From Paenibacillus sp. FSL R7-0204 (GTDB lineage Bacteria; Bacillota; Bacilli; Paenibacillales; Paenibacillaceae), in NCBI RefSeq assembly GCF_038002225.1, contig NZ_JBBOCA010000001.1, forward strand, positions 7,502,001-7,566,000: 64,000 bases of DNA. Reading direction: 5' to 3'. This document shows, in pieces, positions 60,762 through 64,000 of the stretch (its first letter is position 1; every line of letters begins with the position of its first letter). The notes below the pieces were generated by a model that worked only from the letters and a program-made list of their open reading frames with translations, made no database searches and had not been told where the DNA came from. Made by a program: the position numbers and the translations under genes.

Positions 60762-61466
60762 ATGGAACTCTACGCCGTAAAATTTGGTGAATCTTCATTT
60801 CGCTTAAGCAACGTATACCGCGATATGCATCATTCGGAGGAATTAGTCCAGATTGCGTGGTCATTTTATATTGCCAAGCATAATAATAAAACAATCTTTA
60901 TCGATACAGGCTTTCGCGATGAGAATGTGGCACAGCAATGGGGAATTACACTAACAGACGTAGCAGACGAGTTAAGAGGCGTCATTGGCCATCTAAGCTC
61001 CGTAGATACAGTCATCATTACGCATAGTCACTTTGACCATATTGAGAATCTTGACTTGTTTGATAAGCCTGAAATCATTATTTCAAAAACCGACTATGAA
61101 ACTGCGCTACAGCAATGCTCGCCGGCCGTCAAGGAGAAGCTGCTTCAAAGCCAGGTTGTCACCGTAGACAACGAATATATTTATGACAACCAGTTCAGAT
61201 TCAAGGTGATCGGCGGGCATAGCCCTGGTTCATCGGTGGTTTACTTTGAATCGGTTCATACCAACTATATAATCACCGGCGATGAATGCTACTGGTGCGA
61301 TAATTTGCTAAGCAATCGGCCGAACGGGGTTTTTTCGAGTACAGAAAATAACGAACGGTTTCTAAATGAGGCTCATCACAGCGGATTCATTCCGCTCCCA
61401 TTCCATGATCTGCAAATATTCGAACACTATCCGGCCGTTTCTAACAATATAGTGAGAATCCTTTAG
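60762..61466 (+). CDS. MBL-fold metallo-hydrolase
   Basis: A 234-residue metallo-beta-lactamase-fold hydrolase. The metal site is in VIITHSHFDHIEN (HxHxDH), with further ligands likely at GGHSPGSSVVYF and the DE of ITGDECYWCD. The N-terminal FYIAKHNNKTIFIDTGF is typical. Lactonases of N-acylhomoserine lactones share this form, but the function is not certain. The ATG at 60762 is preferred to the TTG at 60750. It follows the MerR-GGDEF gene by 33 bp and may be its target. Confidence 0.9.
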   Translation: MELYAVKFGESSFRLSNVYRDMHHSEELVQIAWSFYIAKHNNKTIFIDTGFRDENVAQQWGITLTDVADELRGVIGHLSSVDTVIITHSHFDHIENLDLFDKPEIIISKTDYETALQQCSPAVKEKLLQSQVVTVDNEYIYDNQFRFKVIGGHSPGSSVVYFESVHTNYIITGDECYWCDNLLSNRPNGVFSSTENNERFLNEAHHSGFIPLPFHDLQIFEHYPAVSNNIVRIL

Positions 61467-61586
61467 ATTTTGGATAATGCCAACATGACTTGGATTACTT
61501 CTACTAATAACAAACGCGCTCAAAGCTTCTTTGAAAACATGAACGCGGTCAAAGGGAAGGATTGGGTTCACTACTCCCTTATCTAA
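61467..61586 (+). pseudogene. C-terminal remnant of a GNAT-type acetyltransferase
   Basis: Directly after the MBL stop codon, the same frame stays open for 39 codons and ends at 61586. Its product, with MTWITSTNNKRAQSFFENM and KGKDWVHYSLI, has the look of the C-terminus of a GNAT fold (N-x-x-A-x-x-F/Y, W-x-H-Y). There is no start or body, so it is a decayed end of a lost gene; it probably marks a deletion scar. Confidence 0.6.
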
Positions 61587-61963
61587 ATCAACGCATCAAA
61601 ATGACCTTCTGCGTCTACCGTCGCTGTCCGGGGATCGGTCAGACCGATGCCCTTAAAGCCTCCCTTTCCCTCAATCCCCAAGGGCGGAGTATGATCCTGA
61701 AGCGGGGGAGCCGGTACAAATGAAGCCGAAGCGGTACTCCCGCTTTTCTGCACCAGATGGGCCTCCAGCTGCCGTATTTGCCGCTGTAGCTGCTCCCGGC
61801 GATAAGGAGTCTGCATCTCTCCGCCCTGCGCCGCATTCACCTTGTCCAGCTCCATCAGCAGCCGGTTGCGCTGCTTCTCCAGAGAACTGACATCACTCTG
61901 TGTGCTGCCGTAAGCTGTAGTGGCCTGTACCGGGCTGATACCGGATACCGTCTGTGCCGCCAT
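61583..61963 (-). CDS. FlxA-like small coiled-coil protein
   Basis: A 126-residue protein with a SSLEKQRNRLLMELDKVNAAQGGEM and RREQLQRQIRQLEAHLVQK coiled-coil region (about 27-75), which resembles FlxA-like proteins, and an unstructured Pro/Gly-rich C-terminus. The function is unknown. Its stop overlaps that of the pseudogene on the other strand. The ATG at 61963 is preceded by GGAGTGAAAGATC. Confidence 0.65.
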   Translation of the reverse strand: MAAQTVSGISPVQATTAYGSTQSDVSSLEKQRNRLLMELDKVNAAQGGEMQTPYRREQLQRQIRQLEAHLVQKSGSTASASFVPAPPLQDHTPPLGIEGKGGFKGIGLTDPRTATVDAEGHFDALI

Positions 61964-62517
61964 GATCTTTCACTCCGTTTCCTTGGCTTCTGCTTCAAAT
62001 CCCGCCATATTCGAAAGTTCTAATTATTTCTATTACCCGGCACCCTCCGCCATGACAACATTTCAACCACATATTTACAAAAAATCGTCGCATAGTCTCA
62101 GTCAGATGCTGATTGGACTATACCAAAGACCTAGCCGGGAGGCCTGTAAAAGCGCCAAAGGCCCATACTAGCGTTGCCCCGCACCGCTTCCAACGGCAGT
62201 TCCAGTCCATATTTATATCATCTACAAATACAAAGATATGCTTTTGTCGCTTTCTAACGAACCTTATTTTGTTATTTGGGGGCATTTGGCTTAGCGTAAC
62301 GGACTGAGGTGCTCTTATCCGGGAAGAAAGTCATCACTTGGGCGATTAGCGGACCGCATGGACCTTATCCCCTGCCATTCAGCTCCAAAACGTCTCGCAG
62401 AAAGACGATAAGGTCCACTGAGTCCGTTACGCTGCAAAAGGTGGCGTTCTCGTGGGGATAAGGTCTCTTCGGTCCGTTGACACTGTACTAGGAGGTGACG
62501 CCGTGGCCCATTACATT
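61964..62517. other. 554-bp intergenic region with family-1 repeat
   Basis: It contains the promoter side of the FlxA-like gene and a family-1 dispersed repeat (62262-62491) ending next to the clpB stop. A plus-strand frame at 61920-62171 has no ribosome binding site; no gene is called. Confidence 0.75.
62262..62491 (+). repeat. Dispersed repeat family 1, copy C
   Basis: It repeats TTGGCTTAGCGTAACGGACT, CAGCTCC-AAACGTCTCG, TGAGTCCGTTACGCTGCAAA and GTGGCGTTCTCGTGGGGATA of copy B in order. It ends in TGACACTGTACTAG, the same right end as copy B, but lacks about 135 bp before it, so it is an internally deleted copy. Confidence 0.85.
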
Positions 62518-64000
62518 TCACATCGATCCTACTGTCTTCGCAGACTCTGATTTCGCTATTGCAACAGTCAGCTCGCCGTCCGCTTCATCGACCGTCATCA
62601 CTGAGCCTTCCTCCGCTTCTCCGGCGATCAGCGCACGCGCTACCCGGGTCTCCAGGCTGCGCTGGATGAACCGCTTCAGCGGTCTGGCGCCATAGACGGA
62701 GTCGAAGCCTTCCTCGGCAATGAAGCGCACCGCCCGGCCGCTCAGCATGAGACCGATGTTCCGATCAGCCAGGCGCAAGCGCAGGCCATCGACCAGCTTA
62801 ACTACAATTCTTTGGGTATCGCCCAGTGTCAGCGGCTTGAACATTACAATATCATCTACCCGGTTGAGGAACTCTGGACGGAAGTGCCCGCTCAGCTCCT
62901 TCATGACCCGGTCCTTCACGGCTTCGGTCAGCTCGCCGTTGTCATCCGTGCCCTGAATCAGATGCGGTGAGCCGATATTGGAGGTCATGATGATAATGGT
63001 ATTCTTGAAGTCGACCATCCGGCCCTGTGAGTCGGTCAGCCGGCCGTCATCCAGCAACTGCAGAAGGATGTTGAATACATCCGGGTGCGCCTTTTCCACC
63101 TCATCCAGCAGGACTACCGTATACGGCTGGCGGCGTACCGCTTCGGTCAATTGTCCCCCTTCTTCATAGCCGACATATCCGGGAGGAGCGCCTACGAGAC
63201 GGGAGACACTATGCTTCTCCATGTATTCCGACATATCGATACGGATCATACCGTCCTCGCGGTCGAACAGCGATACCGCCAGTGCTTTGGCCAGCTCTGT
63301 CTTCCCGACCCCGGTCGGTCCAAGGAACAGGAACGAGCCGATCGGACGGTTGGGGTCCTTGATGCCGGCTCTTGCCCGGAGTACGGCATCAGCTACCAGC
63401 CGGACCGCCTCATCCTGCCCGACTACCCGTTCATGCAGCGTATCCTCCAGCCGCAGCAGCTTATCCCGCTCTCCTTCCACCAGTCTGCTTACGGGAACAC
63501 CCGTCCAGCGCGAGACAATATCGGCGATTTCCTCCTCTGTCACGGCTTCACGCAGCAGCCGGGTCTCCTGATCCTGCTGCGCCGCTTCCTCCGCCGCCTT
63601 AAGCTGCCGCTCCAGATCAGGAATAATGCCATAACTCAATTCAGCCGACTTATTGAGATCATAGATCTCCTGCGCATCGACCAGATCCTTGCGGGCCTGC
63701 TCCAGCCGCTTCTTCAGGTCACGGATGCCCTGAATGGCCGATTTCTCCTTCTCCCAGCGGGCTGTCATTCCCAGATGCTTCTCCTTGAGGTCAGCCAGCT
63801 CCCGCTGGAGGTTCTCCAGACGGCGCGCACTGGCGTCATCAGTTTCTTTTTTGAGCGCAGCTTCCTCTATCTCCATCTGCATCAGGCGGCGGGTCACCTC
63901 ATCCATCTCGCCGGGCATGGAGTCAATCTCCGTGCGGATCATCGCGCAGGCTTCATCGACCAGGTCAATCGCCTTATCCGGCAGGAAGCGGTCGGTAATA
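62518..64000 (-). CDS. clpB: ATP-dependent chaperone ClpB (5' end outside window)
   Basis: About 494 C-terminal codons of ClpB are visible; the frame stays open beyond 63942 through [20 protein letters not shown] to the window edge. The coiled-coil middle domain ([20 protein letters not shown] and neighbours) lies at about 63600-63850, then the second AAA+ domain: Walker [35 protein letters not shown] pore loop, Walker [33 protein letters not shown] and [13 protein letters not shown] of the C-terminal domain. It re-solubilises protein aggregates with DnaK. ClpC-type signals are absent. Confidence 0.95.
   Translation of the reverse strand, partial: ITDRFLPDKAIDLVDEACAMIRTEIDSMPGEMDEVTRRLMQMEIEEAALKKETDDASARRLENLQRELADLKEKHLGMTARWEKEKSAIQGIRDLKKRLEQARKDLVDAQEIYDLNKSAELSYGIIPDLERQLKAAEEAAQQDQETRLLREAVTEEEIADIVSRWTGVPVSRLVEGERDKLLRLEDTLHERVVGQDEAVRLVADAVLRARAGIKDPNRPIGSFLFLGPTGVGKTELAKALAVSLFDREDGMIRIDMSEYMEKHSVSRLVGAPPGYVGYEEGGQLTEAVRRQPYTVVLLDEVEKAHPDVFNILLQLLDDGRLTDSQGRMVDFKNTIIIMTSNIGSPHLIQGTDDNGELTEAVKDRVMKELSGHFRPEFLNRVDDIVMFKPLTLGDTQRIVVKLVDGLRLRLADRNIGLMLSGRAVRFIAEEGFDSVYGARPLKRFIQRSLETRVARALIAGEAEEGSVMTVDEADGELTVAIAKSESAKTVGSM

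Noticed and set aside
61920..62171. 83-codon plus-strand frame
   Set aside because: It overlaps the start of the FlxA-like gene antisense and lacks a ribosome binding site and recognisable features.

Overview
The window is a chromosomal segment of a Gram-positive, spore-forming bacterium of the Paenibacillus type. This rests on protein family content and style: strong AGGAGG ribosome binding sites, frequent TTG and GTG starts, roughly 50% GC, a CotSA-like glycosyltransferase, and PadR plus HAAS-type membrane protein, DegV, DUF445 and L25/Ctc genes. I saw no rRNA, tRNA, CRISPR array, complete insertion sequence or prophage module.

Layout. 1-3353: a minus-strand stress operon, TerB followed by four TerD-family genes, the last a tandem-domain protein that runs off the left edge. 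3611-8850: an amino-acid ABC transporter, AguA/AguB (agmatine to putrescine) and a phosphodiesterase. 9345-12434: an orphan glutamate synthase small subunit and a PadR/HAAS-membrane-protein pair behind a 23-bp perfect inverted repeat. 12664-14147: an AT-rich TetR/membrane-protein pair with matching operators. 14212-20826: pullulanase, a C39-like peptidase and a six-PAS hybrid histidine kinase. 21132-29484: a secreted coiled-coil protein, a CotSA-like glycosyltransferase, an orphan NifI1-type PII protein, DUF445, a HAD phosphatase, an Imm30-like protein and a UvrD/PcrA-type helicase with a zinc-ribbon-like tail. 29635-35074: L25/Ctc and a compact divergent locus (XRE regulator plus GT108-type mannosyltransferase/phosphorylase facing GT4, an alpha-helical glycosidase-like protein and mannose-1-phosphate guanylyltransferase).

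36324-44603: an ECF sigma/DUF4179 pair, a two-component system with a propeller lipoprotein, small secreted and SMI1/KNR4 proteins, an XRE-DnaA-domain-I fusion and a DUF4037 protein. 44811-50533: DegV, an S66 peptidase, an AI-2E-type exporter, an SDR and small unknowns. 50587-56025: a complete oligopeptide ABC operon. 56122-64000: cyclophilin, a two-domain glycosyltransferase, a LexA-boxed split sigma factor pair, a MerR-GGDEF fusion, an MBL hydrolase with a decayed acetyltransferase tail after it, a FlxA-like protein and the C-terminal two thirds of ClpB.

The most interesting items are: the divergent GDP-mannose/GT108 locus with back-to-back promoters and a leader terminator; the XRE-DnaA domain I fusion; the SOS-boxed split sigma factor; the MerR-GGDEF fusion with a 19-bp-spacer promoter; the orphan NifI1-type PII; and three families of dispersed intergenic repeats, one with 28-bp terminal inverted repeats. 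All functional calls come from motif recognition by eye; no database search was run.
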